Positions 32,778-41,616 of a DNA stretch of 64,000 bases are shown in pieces. The notes under the pieces are model-generated. The model was not told where the DNA came from. It did not search any database and saw only the letters and a list, made by a program, of their open reading frames with translations. Source of the DNA: Burkholderiaceae bacterium. GTDB taxonomy: Bacteria; Pseudomonadota; Gammaproteobacteria; Burkholderiales; Burkholderiaceae_C. The position numbers and the translations under genes were made by a program. The stretch covers positions 558,001-622,000 of the forward strand of contig JAHCKM010000003.1 in NCBI GenBank assembly GCA_026125795.1, read 5' to 3'. The first letter of the stretch is position 1. Every line of letters begins with the position of its first letter.

Positions 32778-33245
32778 TCACGCCGGCGCGCTCGCACGCG
32801 GGCCCAGCCGTTGCCCCACCACCTGGCCCACCAGCACCGCCGCCGGATACATCACCTCTTCCTCGGTGCGTGCATGTTCGACCAGCGCTTCGGCGAACGC
32901 GACGATCTCGCTGCGGCCGGCGCGCGCGGCGGCTTCGCGCAGCTTGTTCAAGGCCGCGACGATGGTCTGGTGCTCGGCCAGCATCTGCGGCAACTCGGCC
33001 TCGAGTTGCTCGGTGAGCGTCAGCACCTCGGCCATCTCGGCGTTCCATTCACCGCGGGCCAGTGGCGCGAGCAGGCCCAGCGGCGGCAGCGCGATCTGGT
33101 CTTCCTTGACGAAGTGCGGGTGCATCAGACGGGCCAGCGTCTTGGCCGCCTCGCCGACTTCGCCGCCGGCCTGTGTAGCCTGTCGCAGCCGCTCGTGCAG
33201 CGCCGCGTGTTCGTGTCGCAGGGTTTGCGGAATCGTGAACTTCAT
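32778..33245 (-). CDS. Hemerythrin HHE-domain protein
   Basis: A 155-residue four-helix-bundle protein. Candidate di-iron ligands are histidines in RHEHAALHERL, MHPHFVKED and AEHQTIV, and His plus Glu in VEHARTEEEVMYP. The length is close to a single-domain hemerythrin; the N-terminal ScdA domain of YtfE/RIC proteins is absent. In this neighbourhood it could bind NO or O2 or help repair iron clusters, which is inference. Confidence 0.88.
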   Translation of the reverse strand: MKFTIPQTLRHEHAALHERLRQATQAGGEVGEAAKTLARLMHPHFVKEDQIALPPLGLLAPLARGEWNAEMAEVLTLTEQLEAELPQMLAEHQTIVAALNKLREAAARAGRSEIVAFAEALVEHARTEEEVMYPAAVLVGQVVGQRLGPRASAPA

Positions 33246-33267
33246 GATTTGGTCTCCTTCAGGGACG

Positions 33268-33768
33268 TCAATGAACGTTGCGGATCGGCTTGAAGCCGGG
33301 GTGGTCGAAGTGGTTGCCGTACTGGTTCACGGCTTGCGCCAACTTGACCAGACCGAGCGCCGGACGGGTCTTGGCGTCCTTGCCGGCCATCGCGTCGGTG
33401 CCCGCGCCGATATCGGCGATCACCAGGTGTAGCATCGCGTCGGCGTTCGGTTCGAGCTTGCAGTTGGCGACGATGCCGCCGACCTCGGTCTCCACCTGCG
33501 TGGCCAGCTCGCGGTACTGCGCGGGCGTGAGCTTGCCGGCGTGCGCGGCGCCGAGTTGCGGTTCCACCAGGCCGCGGATGCGGCCCATGCCGGCGCGCAG
33601 CGGCGCGTCGGTGGTCCACTTGCGGCCCTGGTTCAGCGTGAGCTTGTGCGGCGCGGCAGCGCCGTGGTCGTGGGTGGCGGTCTGTGCCAGCGCCGCGGCG
33701 CTGAGCGCTGCGGCCATCGCGGCGGCCGCGACGGCGGCGGTCAATGAGGTCCGGTTCGGGGTCTTCAT
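33268..33768 (-). CDS. Periplasmic protein, possibly DnrO-like
   Basis: A 166-residue protein with a long alanine-rich signal peptide (cleavage near ALAQTA), then a short histidine-containing stretch THDHGAAAPH and a helical body. The start at 33768 is chosen because AAGGAG lies 6 nt upstream; an ATG at 33774 is too close to that site. The gene context (Dnr-like regulator, hemerythrin) recalls the dnrN-dnrO arrangement of denitrifying pseudomonads, but the assignment is tentative. No known catalytic motif was seen. Confidence 0.65.
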   Translation of the reverse strand: MKTPNRTSLTAAVAAAAMAAALSAAALAQTATHDHGAAAPHKLTLNQGRKWTTDAPLRAGMGRIRGLVEPQLGAAHAGKLTPAQYRELATQVETEVGGIVANCKLEPNADAMLHLVIADIGAGTDAMAGKDAKTRPALGLVKLAQAVNQYGNHFDHPGFKPIRNVH

Positions 33769-33774
33769 GGGCAT

Positions 33775-34162
33775 CTCCTTCTGATCTGCGGCCGGCGTCC
33801 ATCGCCTGCCTGCTCGCTCGGAGGGGAACGAACGATCGGGCGTTCAGCCGACGCTTCGATTCCTTAGGAAACATCAAGAACAGGCCACTCACCGGGCGCG
33901 GCGCTGTCCGCGCACAACCACACGCGTGTGCGTACCGGCGGGCCGGTCAGGACGCCTCTGGAATGCAACCGAGCGCCATCGGCTTGTCCTGTCGGAGGCG
34001 CCGCAAGTGGATGGGCACATGTACGTGCAGCTGCTGTCCGGCGGGCCGCGTCGGCTGGTACCTGCCGCGCCGCTGAGGCTGATCGGTTTGTGAGGCGAAC
34101 GAACTAACCAGATGTGCTTGATGCGTCGCTAGACGCAAATGATCCGCGCACAGCGACGGGCA
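33775..34162. other. Non-coding gap upstream of the Dnr-like operon
   Basis: No gene is supported in these 388 bases. The only notable element is an Fnr/Dnr-like half site, ttaggaaacatcaa at 33864-33877, which keeps one perfect half (atcaa) and a poor second half. It lies about 100 bases before the first gene of the minus-strand operon. Confidence 0.5.
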
Positions 34163-35017
34163 TCACCTCGCGAACTCGTAGCCCAATGAAACAATCGAAC
34201 CGCGCCAGTAGGGCTTGCGCCCATCGCGGGTCAACCACGCCACCTCACCGGTCATCGGCACGCGCATGCCGCCATGTCGCTGCACGTTGGACCAACGGCC
34301 CTCCCAGGGCGTGGGGACGACTTTGCCGGACACCATGCGCCCGCGGGCGTCCGCGCGCACGGTTTTGATCATCCCCTCGGCATCGAAGGTGAAGGTCATC
34401 GTCAGCGCGATGGTCCCGTCACGCAACGTCGCGCGCGCTGACGAGTCGTCCACCGGCTCCCATTTCACGCCCTGACTGGGCAGCAGCGCCGTGGGGTACC
34501 ACGCCGCCTCAGCGAAGAACCGCATGAGTTCACCCTGCGCCACGTCGCCGGTTCCGCGCAGATCGATCAGCGAGAACAGCCCCAAGATTGCCGGGTGCAA
34601 GATTCCCTCGCCCGCGATGTACGCGTCGTGCACCCTGACCGCCAATCCCGGCAGCATGGCCACGCGGCCGTCCCACAGGAATCCGGGGCGCCGGGTGACG
34701 ACGCGTTGGTGCGAGGTGAATCGCCGCCATTGCTCACCGCTCTCGCTCAAGTTGAACGTGCCGGTATGCACCACGTCTGCAGCGGCCACGATGGGCTGGC
34801 CTTGGGTCAGTGCGCTGCGGAAGTAGCGTTGCACCGGGGCGGGAAGACCTTCCAACTCGCTGCTGGAGTACCGGGCGGGCTGTGGTGAGGACCGCGAGGC
34901 TTCGAGCCTGGCCTGCAGCTCCTCGCTTGCAGCGGCCCAGCGCGCGTTTCCCAGCCAGACCAGCACGACGCCTGCGACCACCACCAGTCCGATCACGATG
35001 CCGGTCAGCAATGCCAC
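34163..35017 (-). CDS. Membrane-anchored DUF6920/DUF6544-like protein
   Basis: A 284-residue protein with one N-terminal membrane helix (TGIVIGLVVVAGVVLVWLG) and a large soluble domain with LPAPVQRYFRSALTQGQP and RRPGFLWDGRVAMLPGL, which recall the DUF6920/DUF6544 family. The start is GTG at 35017 with GGAG 5 nt upstream. The function is unknown. It stands alone, divergent from the DUF6064 gene. Confidence 0.7.
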   Translation of the reverse strand: MALLTGIVIGLVVVAGVVLVWLGNARWAAASEELQARLEASRSSPQPARYSSSELEGLPAPVQRYFRSALTQGQPIVAAADVVHTGTFNLSESGEQWRRFTSHQRVVTRRPGFLWDGRVAMLPGLAVRVHDAYIAGEGILHPAILGLFSLIDLRGTGDVAQGELMRFFAEAAWYPTALLPSQGVKWEPVDDSSARATLRDGTIALTMTFTFDAEGMIKTVRADARGRMVSGKVVPTPWEGRWSNVQRHGGMRVPMTGEVAWLTRDGRKPYWRGSIVSLGYEFAR

Positions 35018-35259
35018 TTGGACTCCACTTGTGTTCTGGGCGATGCGACTCGAGCCGCGCGTTGCTCGCGCCGCTGATGACCGAAGCCGGAAATCGACGC
35101 GACCGGTTCGACCACAGCCGGGAGCAATGAAGGGAGTAGGACTTCAGCTTCGCAACTCGGCTGTGTACGCAGGCACGACATGCTTCGCGTTGCGCTATCG
35201 CAAGGTTGGCGGTTCATCGAGGAGTACCGTGCCATTCTCTTCGGGTGCGGAGAAGCGCC

Positions 35260-35913
35260 GTGCAGTTGCCCTTTACCCACGAGCAGTTCATTGACGTCTT
35301 CGCTCGCTACAACGCGGCGGTCTGGCCTGCGTGGGCGGTGGCCTACTTGCTGGCGGCGGGATTGCCCTTCCTGCTGAGAAAGCCTGACAGTCGGACGGGT
35401 CCGCTGATCGGCGGCATCTTGGCCGCGATGTGGCTGTTCACGGGCATCGCGTACCACTGGGCGTATTTCACCAGCATCAACAAGGCGGCCTGGGCGTTCG
35501 GGCTCATGTTCGTGTTCCAGGGATTGATCGTGTTCCACGTTGCCGTCGTCAGGCGGCACCTCGTGTTCGGGCCGAACGACGGGCTGTCCAGGTATCTCGG
35601 CTGGTCGTTCGTGGTCTACGCCACAGCGATCTATCCGATGATCGGCTTTGCTACCGGCAGCGAGTACCCGGCGATGCCGATGTTTGGCATTGCGCCTTGC
35701 CCGGTCACCATCTTCACCTTCGGTGTTCTGCTGTTGGCGCGCGGGCATGTCCCTCGTTGGCTGCTGGTGATCCCGGTGACCTGGTCGCTGATCGGCGGCA
35801 GTGCCGCGTTCCTGCTGCGTGTCCCGCAGGATTGGCTGCTGCTGGTGAGCGGTCTGGCGAGCGTGCCGGTGCTGCTGATGCGCGAAAGTGCGCGCGATCC
35901 AGTGCCGGCGTGA
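35260..35913 (+). CDS. DUF6064-like integral membrane protein
   Basis: A 217-residue membrane protein with about six or seven hydrophobic segments. The N-terminus QLPFTHEQFIDVFARYNAAV is typical of DUF6064. The start is a GTG at 35260 supported by GGAG 7 nt upstream; the open frame begins 54 nt earlier but that part is unlike the family. No function is known. Confidence 0.75.
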   Translation: MQLPFTHEQFIDVFARYNAAVWPAWAVAYLLAAGLPFLLRKPDSRTGPLIGGILAAMWLFTGIAYHWAYFTSINKAAWAFGLMFVFQGLIVFHVAVVRRHLVFGPNDGLSRYLGWSFVVYATAIYPMIGFATGSEYPAMPMFGIAPCPVTIFTFGVLLLARGHVPRWLLVIPVTWSLIGGSAAFLLRVPQDWLLLVSGLASVPVLLMRESARDPVPA

Positions 35914-35997
35914 CGCCGTCTTGCCAGGTGGCGGCACTGGCGTGCCGGGCATCTCCATGACGCATGGGGCAACGATGATCGGTCGCACGGCACCGCC

Positions 35998-36969
35998 ATG
36001 AAGCGCCCGCACGGCGTCGTACTGGCGACCGTTGCCGCGTTGGGGGTGGCAACTGCCATGATCCACGCACGGTTCCGCAGCGACCTCGCGCGCGCCGCCG
36101 AGCGCGCCGCGCAAGGCAGTGTCGTGCTGGCCACGCGCTGCGGACCGATCGAGTACCAAGAGTCGGGCCAGGGAATTCCGCTGCTGATGGTCCATGGCAG
36201 CGGCGGCGGCCATGACCAGGGCATGCTGTTCGCGCGTCCGCTCACGCAACACGGCATCCGCGTGATCGCGATGTCTCGCTTCGGCTACCTGCGCACGCCG
36301 CGGCCCCTCGATGCGTCCCCCGAGGCGCAGGCCGATGCGCATGCATGCCTGCTCGATGCGCTGGGCATCGCCGAGGCGGTAGTGATGGGCGGCTCCGCAG
36401 GCGCTCCGTCGGCGCTACAAACGGCGATCCGCCATCCCGACCGCGTCCGCGCGCTGGTGCTCGTGGTGCCGATCGCCTACAGGCCGCGCACGGTGGCCGA
36501 ATCTGCGCCGCCACAGTCCGACCGATTCGATGCGCTGCTGATGCGCCTGCTCGGCTCGGACTTCCTGTTCTGGGCCGGTCTTCACGTCGCATGGGACCAA
36601 GTCATCCGCTACGTGCTGGCCACGCCACCCGACTTGGTCGCTGCCGCGAGCGCAGAGGAACGCGCACGCGTGAAGGCCATGGCCGACCGCATCCTGCCGG
36701 TGTCCACGCGCATTGCCGGGCTGCGCGACGACACGGGACTCGGCAAACGTCTCGGGCCGTACGCGCTGACCACGATCCGCGCGCCGACGCTCGTGATCAG
36801 CGCGCGCGACGACGGCTTCGGCACCTACGCAGCTGCCGAGTACACGGCGAACCAGATCGCCGGCGCGAAGTTCGTCGGCTTCGAGCGCGGCGGCCACCTG
36901 TGGGTGGGGCACGATGATGAAGTGCGCGCCGAGATCGTCGATCTGATCAAACGATCGGCCCCGAGATGA
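35998..36969 (+). CDS. Alpha/beta hydrolase with N-terminal membrane anchor
   Basis: A 323-residue alpha/beta hydrolase. An N-terminal hydrophobic stretch (VVLATVAALGVATAMI) suggests export or anchoring. The oxyanion segment is LMVHGSGGGHDQG, the nucleophile serine lies in VMGGSAGAPSAL, the acid is probably the Asp in ISARDDGFG, and the catalytic histidine is in ERGGHLWVGHDD. The substrate is unknown. Confidence 0.88.
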   Translation: MKRPHGVVLATVAALGVATAMIHARFRSDLARAAERAAQGSVVLATRCGPIEYQESGQGIPLLMVHGSGGGHDQGMLFARPLTQHGIRVIAMSRFGYLRTPRPLDASPEAQADAHACLLDALGIAEAVVMGGSAGAPSALQTAIRHPDRVRALVLVVPIAYRPRTVAESAPPQSDRFDALLMRLLGSDFLFWAGLHVAWDQVIRYVLATPPDLVAAASAEERARVKAMADRILPVSTRIAGLRDDTGLGKRLGPYALTTIRAPTLVISARDDGFGTYAAAEYTANQIAGAKFVGFERGGHLWVGHDDEVRAEIVDLIKRSAPR

Positions 36970-37043
36970 ACACGATCGGGCTCAGACCGCGAAGCGGTGC
37001 AAACACATCGGCGCGCCGCTCCCTCTTGCGGACGGCGACCGTC

Positions 37044-37934
37044 TCACCACTTCATCTCGCCCTTGTTGACCTTGGCGCCGATATCCAGCGCGACGCCGAG
37101 GCCGGCGTCGGGGTAGGCCTTCTTCAGCACGGCGATCAGCTCGGCGCTGTTGGCCGCCTTGCCGAGATCGGACTCGAAGCGCGCAAGGTAGGCTTGGCTG
37201 TAGGCGATCTGCGACGCGTCCTGCTTCTGGCCCGGCATTGAGTGCCCGGGCACGACGGTCACCGGGTTCAGCGCGGCCATCTTCGTGAGCTTGTTCGACC
37301 AGGCGGCGCGCTCGGCCGCGGTCTGCGTGTCGGCCGTCCACAGGTGCAGGCCGGCAAACACGTTCACCCCGCCAGCCACTGCACGGATCGATGGGATCCA
37401 TACGTAGCTGCGGTGCGGCAGGCTGTCGTCGAGGCCGCGGATCTCGAGCGTCTGCCCTTCGAGTGTGAGCGTGTTGCCGGCGAGCACCTCGGGCAGCGGC
37501 ACGTTCTTGGGCGCGTTGGCACCCATGCGAGGGCCCCACACCTGCAGCTTGGTGGCCAGCGTGGCCTGGATCTTCTTCAGCGTGGGCTCGGTCGCGACCA
37601 CCTTGGCATCGGGGAAGTACTGCTTCAGCACCTCGATGCCGAAGTAGAAGTCCGGGTCGGCCTGGCTGATGTAGATGGTCTTCAGCGCCTTGCCGCTGTC
37701 GAGCACCATCGCCGCGATGCGCAATGCGTCGGCACGCGTGAAGCCGGTGTCGAGCAGCAGCGCGTCGGTCTTGCCCAGCACCAGCACGGCGTTGACATGA
37801 AAGCTGTTGGGCCCGGCGTTGTAGACCTGCAGCGTCAGCGCCGCCTCAGGCGCCTGTGCGCCAGCGGGTCCGGCAACGACGCCGAATGCGAGTGCGGGCG
37901 CGGCCAGACGGGTGAGCAAACGAATCATCGACAT
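37044..37934 (-). CDS. Secreted metallo-beta-lactamase-fold protein with degenerate metal site
   Basis: A 296-residue protein with a signal peptide (cleavage near AGAQA) and the metallo-beta-lactamase fold (LVLGKTDALLLDTGFTRAD at the first strands, TVVPGHSMPG later). The zinc motif HxHxDH, expected after KTIYI, reads SQADPDFYFG, so three usual ligands are missing, while the later GH is kept. It may be non-hydrolytic or bind metal differently. It is divergent from a LysR regulator that probably controls it. Confidence 0.8.
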   Translation of the reverse strand: MSMIRLLTRLAAPALAFGVVAGPAGAQAPEAALTLQVYNAGPNSFHVNAVLVLGKTDALLLDTGFTRADALRIAAMVLDSGKALKTIYISQADPDFYFGIEVLKQYFPDAKVVATEPTLKKIQATLATKLQVWGPRMGANAPKNVPLPEVLAGNTLTLEGQTLEIRGLDDSLPHRSYVWIPSIRAVAGGVNVFAGLHLWTADTQTAAERAAWSNKLTKMAALNPVTVVPGHSMPGQKQDASQIAYSQAYLARFESDLGKAANSAELIAVLKKAYPDAGLGVALDIGAKVNKGEMKW

Positions 37935-37980
37935 CGTGGGTTCCTGTTGCGTGGTGGCTCGATGCCGAGGACTCTAAAGG

Positions 37981-38025
37981 CCGATCCAGTACCGATAAAC
38001 TGGCCAATCTGCGACAGATTGTCGC
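37981..38025. promoter_or_regulatory. Candidate LysR operator region
   Basis: In the 108-bp divergent gap, gcgacagattgtcgc (38011-38025) is a perfect inverted repeat with 6-bp arms and 3-nt centre. A second dyad, ccagt/actgg around 8 nt, lies about 20 bases upstream near 37986-38003. Both are placed where a LysR protein encoded at 38043 could bind to control itself and the metallo-hydrolase. Confidence 0.45.
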
Positions 38026-38042
38026 GTCAAGCGAGCAAATCA

Positions 38043-38996
38043 ATGGACCGACTGACCGCGATGCGGGTCTTCATCGAGGTGGCCGAGCGTGGCAGCCTCA
38101 CCGGCGCCGCCGAGCGGCTCGAGCTGTCGCGTGCGATGGTGAGCCGCTACATCGCCAGCCTCGAGCAATGGCTGGGCGCGCGTTTGCTGCATCGCACGAC
38201 GCGGCGCGTGAGCCTGAGCGATGCCGGCCAGCAGGCGTTGTCAGGCTGCCGGCGCATGGTGGAGATGGCCGACGAGGTCGTCGCCGCCGCCGGTGCGCGC
38301 CGCAGCGAGCCCGTGGGCAAGCTGCGCGTCACCACCAGCCTATCGTTCGCGCAAGCGCAGCTGACGGCGGCAGTGGTGGCGTTCCAGCAGCGCCATTCAC
38401 GGGTGGACGTGGAACTGCTCGTGATCGACCGCGCGGTCAATCTGGTCGACGAGCGCATCGACCTGGCCGTGCGCATCACCAACACACTCGACGAGAGCTT
38501 TGTCGCGCGGCGGCTGGGCACCTGCAACTCGGTGCTGTGCGCGGCGCCGGCCTATCTGCAGCGACATGGCGCGCCAAAGAGCGCGGCGGACCTGAAGGCG
38601 CACAACTGCATCACGCACGCGTTCGGCGCACGCGCCGAGTACCGGCTCCGTCACAACGGCCAGCTGCTCACGGTGGCGGTAGGAGGCTCGCTGTTCTGCA
38701 ACGAAACCGCCGTGCTGCGCGAGGCGGTGCTCGCCGGCGCGGGCATCGCGATGCTGCCCACTTATTACGTCGGCGATGCGTTTGCAGGCGGCGCGCTGGT
38801 GCCGCTGCTGCCCGGCGTCGAGCCCGAGCCGCTCGGCATCCACGCCGTGTACCTGTCGCGCCGGCACCAGCCGCAGGCGCTGCGGCTGCTGATCGAGTTC
38901 CTGGCCGAGCGCTTCGGCGGCGCGCTGGCGCCGTGGGATCGCGAGCTGCGGCGCCCGCGGCCCCGTTCGCTCAAGGCTTCACGTAAGCCGTCTTGA
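38043..38996 (+). CDS. LysR-family transcriptional regulator
   Basis: A 317-residue regulator. The N-terminal winged helix (MDRLTAMRVFIEVAERGSL, AMVSRYIASLEQWLGARLLH) is of the CrgA-like LysR subgroup. The effector-binding domain spans about 90-295. It is divergent from the degenerate metallo-hydrolase gene. At its end it converges with the FAH-family gene and overlaps that gene's possible C-terminal extension by 26 nt. Confidence 0.9.
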   Translation: MDRLTAMRVFIEVAERGSLTGAAERLELSRAMVSRYIASLEQWLGARLLHRTTRRVSLSDAGQQALSGCRRMVEMADEVVAAAGARRSEPVGKLRVTTSLSFAQAQLTAAVVAFQQRHSRVDVELLVIDRAVNLVDERIDLAVRITNTLDESFVARRLGTCNSVLCAAPAYLQRHGAPKSAADLKAHNCITHAFGARAEYRLRHNGQLLTVAVGGSLFCNETAVLREAVLAGAGIAMLPTYYVGDAFAGGALVPLLPGVEPEPLGIHAVYLSRRHQPQALRLLIEFLAERFGGALAPWDRELRRPRPRSLKASRKPS

Positions 38997-40014
38997 CGGT
39001 GGTGAAGAACTCGACCGCCTGCAGATGGCGCTTGGAGTGCGTCGCCATCTTGAGCGGCGTGGTACCCGCCTACGCGTTGTTGGCGCTGCGAAGGTTCTGC
39101 TTGAAGCGATCTGGCACGCGCTCATCGAACCCAAAAGCGACCCGGCGCACCTCGGGGCTGTCGGTGGGCGCATGGCCGACATGAAGGGCGCTGGCACGTG
39201 GCGGGTCGATCGCCACCACGGTGCCCGCGATGCGGCCGATCCCGCTAATCTCGCACTCGACCGTCTGCCCAGGGTTCACGCTGCGCGAATGGCACGGCGT
39301 GCCCATCAGGATCACGTCGCCTTGCAGCAGCGTGATGTGGCGCGCGATGTCGGCGATCACGTAGTGCGGGCCCCAGATCGTCTCGTCGCCGATGTGCGCC
39401 TCCTGCACCACGAGGCCGTTGACGTAGGTGCGCAACTTCTGCTCGAAGAGATTCACGCCGCGCACCAGGCCAGGCCCGATCGGCAGCAGCGTGTCGGCGC
39501 CCTTCACGCGCAGCATGCTGCCTTGATCGGTGTCGCGAAAGTCCTGCAGTCCCATGTCGAGCGCGGGGCAGAAGCCTTCGATGTAGTCCCACGCTTCTTC
39601 GGGCGTCACGTTGCGGCAGGTGCGGCCGATCACGACGGCGTACTCGCCTTCGTAGTTGAGGTACTGGCAGTCGGCCGGCTTCAGGATCTGTCCGCGGTGG
39701 CCGTTCAACGCGGTGGGGGGCTTGGTGAAGTAGGTGGGCGTCTCGGTCGGCTTGGGCTTGTTGCGTGTCTCGATGCTGCGCGAGGTGTACGAGATGTGCA
39801 CCGCGATGATCTTGCTCGGGTTCACTGGCGGCAGGTAGGCGAGGGCATCGGCATCGAGCAGGCGGCCGTCGTCGAGCTTGAGCTTGCCGGCGTCCGCACC
39901 GGATTCGACCAGCGTGCCCCAGTACGCGCTGCCGCCCACCAGCGCGCGCCGGCGCTCGACGCGCGGCCCGCGCAGCACGGCCGGCAGCTCGGCAAACGGA
40001 AACTCGAAGTTCAT
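38971..40014 (-). CDS. FAH-family hydrolase/isomerase interrupted by an in-frame TAG
   Basis: A fumarylacetoacetate-hydrolase-fold protein, similar to 2-hydroxyhepta-2,4-diene-1,7-dioate isomerase/decarboxylases of homoprotocatechuate breakdown. Residues 1-314 run from MNFEFPFAELPAVLRG to RFKQNLRSANNA. Metal-site signatures include YEGEYAVVIGR and GFCPALDMGLQDFRD. A TAG at 39072-39070 then stops the frame, but the same frame continues for 32 sense codons (AGTTPLKMATHSKRHLQ, FFTTVKTAYVKP) to a TGA at 38973-38971. The tail looks coding, so either the TAG is a recent nonsense mutation, a sequencing error, or is read through. The conservative end is 39070. It is the last gene of the minus operon starting at 47446. 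Confidence 0.8.
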
Positions 40015-40034
40015 CGCGGTGACTCCTTGCAGCC

Positions 40035-40622
40035 CTATTCTTTGTAGGCCTCGACGGCGATCATCAGCTTGACCTCATCGGAGATCGCCGGCACGCCGAA
40101 CTTGATGCCGAAGTCGGTGCGCTTGAGAGACCCTGCAAGATCGGCGCCGCACATCTCCTTCTTGGAGAACGGGTTCGGGCCGCAGACGAAATTGGTCGCG
40201 GTCAGCTTCACCGGCTTGGTCACGCCGAGCAGCGTCAGGTTGCCTTCGACGCTCTCGACCTTGTCGCCGGCGAAGTTGACCTTGGTCGACTTGAAGACGA
40301 GATCGGGGAACTCGGCCACGTTGAAGAAGTCGGCGGAGCGCAAATGCTCGTCGCGCGATCGGGTGCCGTCGGCACGCTTCGCGTCGCCGGAGGAGACGGT
40401 GGCCGCGGGAATGCGCACCTCGACCGATCCCGTCTTGGCGGCGCGATCGAGCACCACCTTGCCGGTGGCGCGTTCGAAGCGGCCGTACACGGTGGACATG
40501 CCGAAGTGCGAGACCGAGAAGTTCGGGATCGTGTGCGCCGGATCGAGCACGTACGACTCGGGCGCGGCGAGCGCAGCGGCCGGCAGCAGACAGGCGAGCA
40601 AGCAGGTGGGTAGACGCTTCAA
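40035..40622 (-). CDS. YceI-family periplasmic protein
   Basis: A 195-residue lipocalin-like protein of the YceI family, which bind polyisoprenoid-type lipids. A signal peptide (KRLPTCLLACLLPAAALAAP) precedes YVLDPAHTIPNFSVSHFG, the family start. Later FFNVAEFPDLVFKSTKV and FGIKFGVPAISDEVKLMI are typical. The start is TTG with AAAGG 7 nt upstream; no ATG is available close by. It lies between the membrane-protein gene and the FAH gene. Confidence 0.9.
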   Translation of the reverse strand: MKRLPTCLLACLLPAAALAAPESYVLDPAHTIPNFSVSHFGMSTVYGRFERATGKVVLDRAAKTGSVEVRIPAATVSSGDAKRADGTRSRDEHLRSADFFNVAEFPDLVFKSTKVNFAGDKVESVEGNLTLLGVTKPVKLTATNFVCGPNPFSKKEMCGADLAGSLKRTDFGIKFGVPAISDEVKLMIAVEAYKE

Positions 40623-40662
40623 GGCAAGACCTTTCTCTAAGGTTGGAGGAAGTGAAAACGCT

Positions 40663-41484
40663 TCAGCCGCCCGACGCGGCCGTGAACCACGCCAGCGCCA
40701 GTGCGAGGCACACCGGCAACAGCCCCGCCAGACCGCAGAGCAGGCCCTGCTGCCACGGCGGTCGCGGACTTTCGGGCACCCAGGCGACCGCCGGCGCCAC
40801 CAGCAGCAGCGGCAGCAGCGCATACCAGGGCAACTCGCCGGTGGCCGATGCAAGCACACCGGCGAACGACGCGCCGACGGCCGCCGGTACACCGAGCGTC
40901 CAGCCCAGCGGTGCGGCATGCCCACGCAGCATCTGCACCAGCGCGGCGGCCGCGCTGGCCGAGCCGAGTGCCAGGCCGATCTGGCCGAGCAGCGCCGAAG
41001 CGCCGAGGATCGCCAGCGCACCGCTGCCCCAGCCGAGCGCGGCGCCGATCACCGCCGTGCGGATCGGGTCACGGCCCAAGGCCAACGTACCGCCGACGAT
41101 CATGCCCACGTACAGCACAGCACCCGCAGCGAGCAGCCATGCGGCGGCAACTGGCTGCTGCTGGAGGATCCGCTGCAGCACCCAGATCGCCGACAGCGCA
41201 ACGATGGACGCCAACGCGGCCGCGACCACGGTGCGCCGCTGCACCGCGGCGATCTCGAGCGCCACCACGACAGCGGTCGCAGCGAACGTGACGACGATCG
41301 CCTTGCGCACCGACGTGAGCGGCTCCAGCGCGAAGCCGACCGTCAACACAAGCAGCACGACTAGGCCCGATGCCACCGCCGCGGCCATGAAGCGCGTGCG
41401 CACCAGCAGCAGGCTCAACGGCAGCGCGACGCCGAATGGCGCGAGGCCCGCCTGAACCGCAGGATGGGCAAGCCAATCGTTCAT
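40663..41484 (-). CDS. Integral membrane protein of unknown function
   Basis: A 273-residue protein made almost entirely of hydrophobic helices, perhaps eight (for example AAAVASGLVVLLVLTVGFAL and ALLPLLLVAPAVAWV). No family was recognised. It lies in the catabolic operon between the extradiol dioxygenase and YceI, 40 nt before YceI, so a role in transport or membrane redox is possible. The ATG at 41484 is preferred to one at 41568 that reads through repeat DNA. Confidence 0.7.
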   Translation of the reverse strand: MNDWLAHPAVQAGLAPFGVALPLSLLLVRTRFMAAAVASGLVVLLVLTVGFALEPLTSVRKAIVVTFAATAVVVALEIAAVQRRTVVAAALASIVALSAIWVLQRILQQQPVAAAWLLAAGAVLYVGMIVGGTLALGRDPIRTAVIGAALGWGSGALAILGASALLGQIGLALGSASAAAALVQMLRGHAAPLGWTLGVPAAVGASFAGVLASATGELPWYALLPLLLVAPAVAWVPESPRPPWQQGLLCGLAGLLPVCLALALAWFTAASGG

Positions 41485-41486
41485 GG

Positions 41487-41560
41487 TTCCCCCTTGCTCG
41501 CGGCGCTCGCGTCCCCCCGAGGGGGAGCGAGCCGCCTTGGGGCGGCCCGGCGGCGGTTCA
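41487..41560 (+). repeat. GC-rich dispersed repeat, copy upstream of membrane gene
   Basis: On the plus strand: cccccttgctcgcggcgctc, a ccccccgaggggg dyad, then gccttggggcggcccggcgg. It is the same pattern as before guaA, with more divergence. It lies in the 132-nt gap between the dioxygenase and the membrane-protein gene. Confidence 0.65.
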
Positions 41561-41616
41561 TTGGGCATCCTCCGGCCTGCGGCCTCCGGAATTCGCCTTG
41601 CGAGCGGCCCGGCGGC

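Noticed and set aside
33864-33877. A full Fnr/Dnr box before the Dnr-like operon
   Set aside because: Only one half (atcaa) matches; the other half (ttagg) is poor, so it is not listed as a confirmed site.
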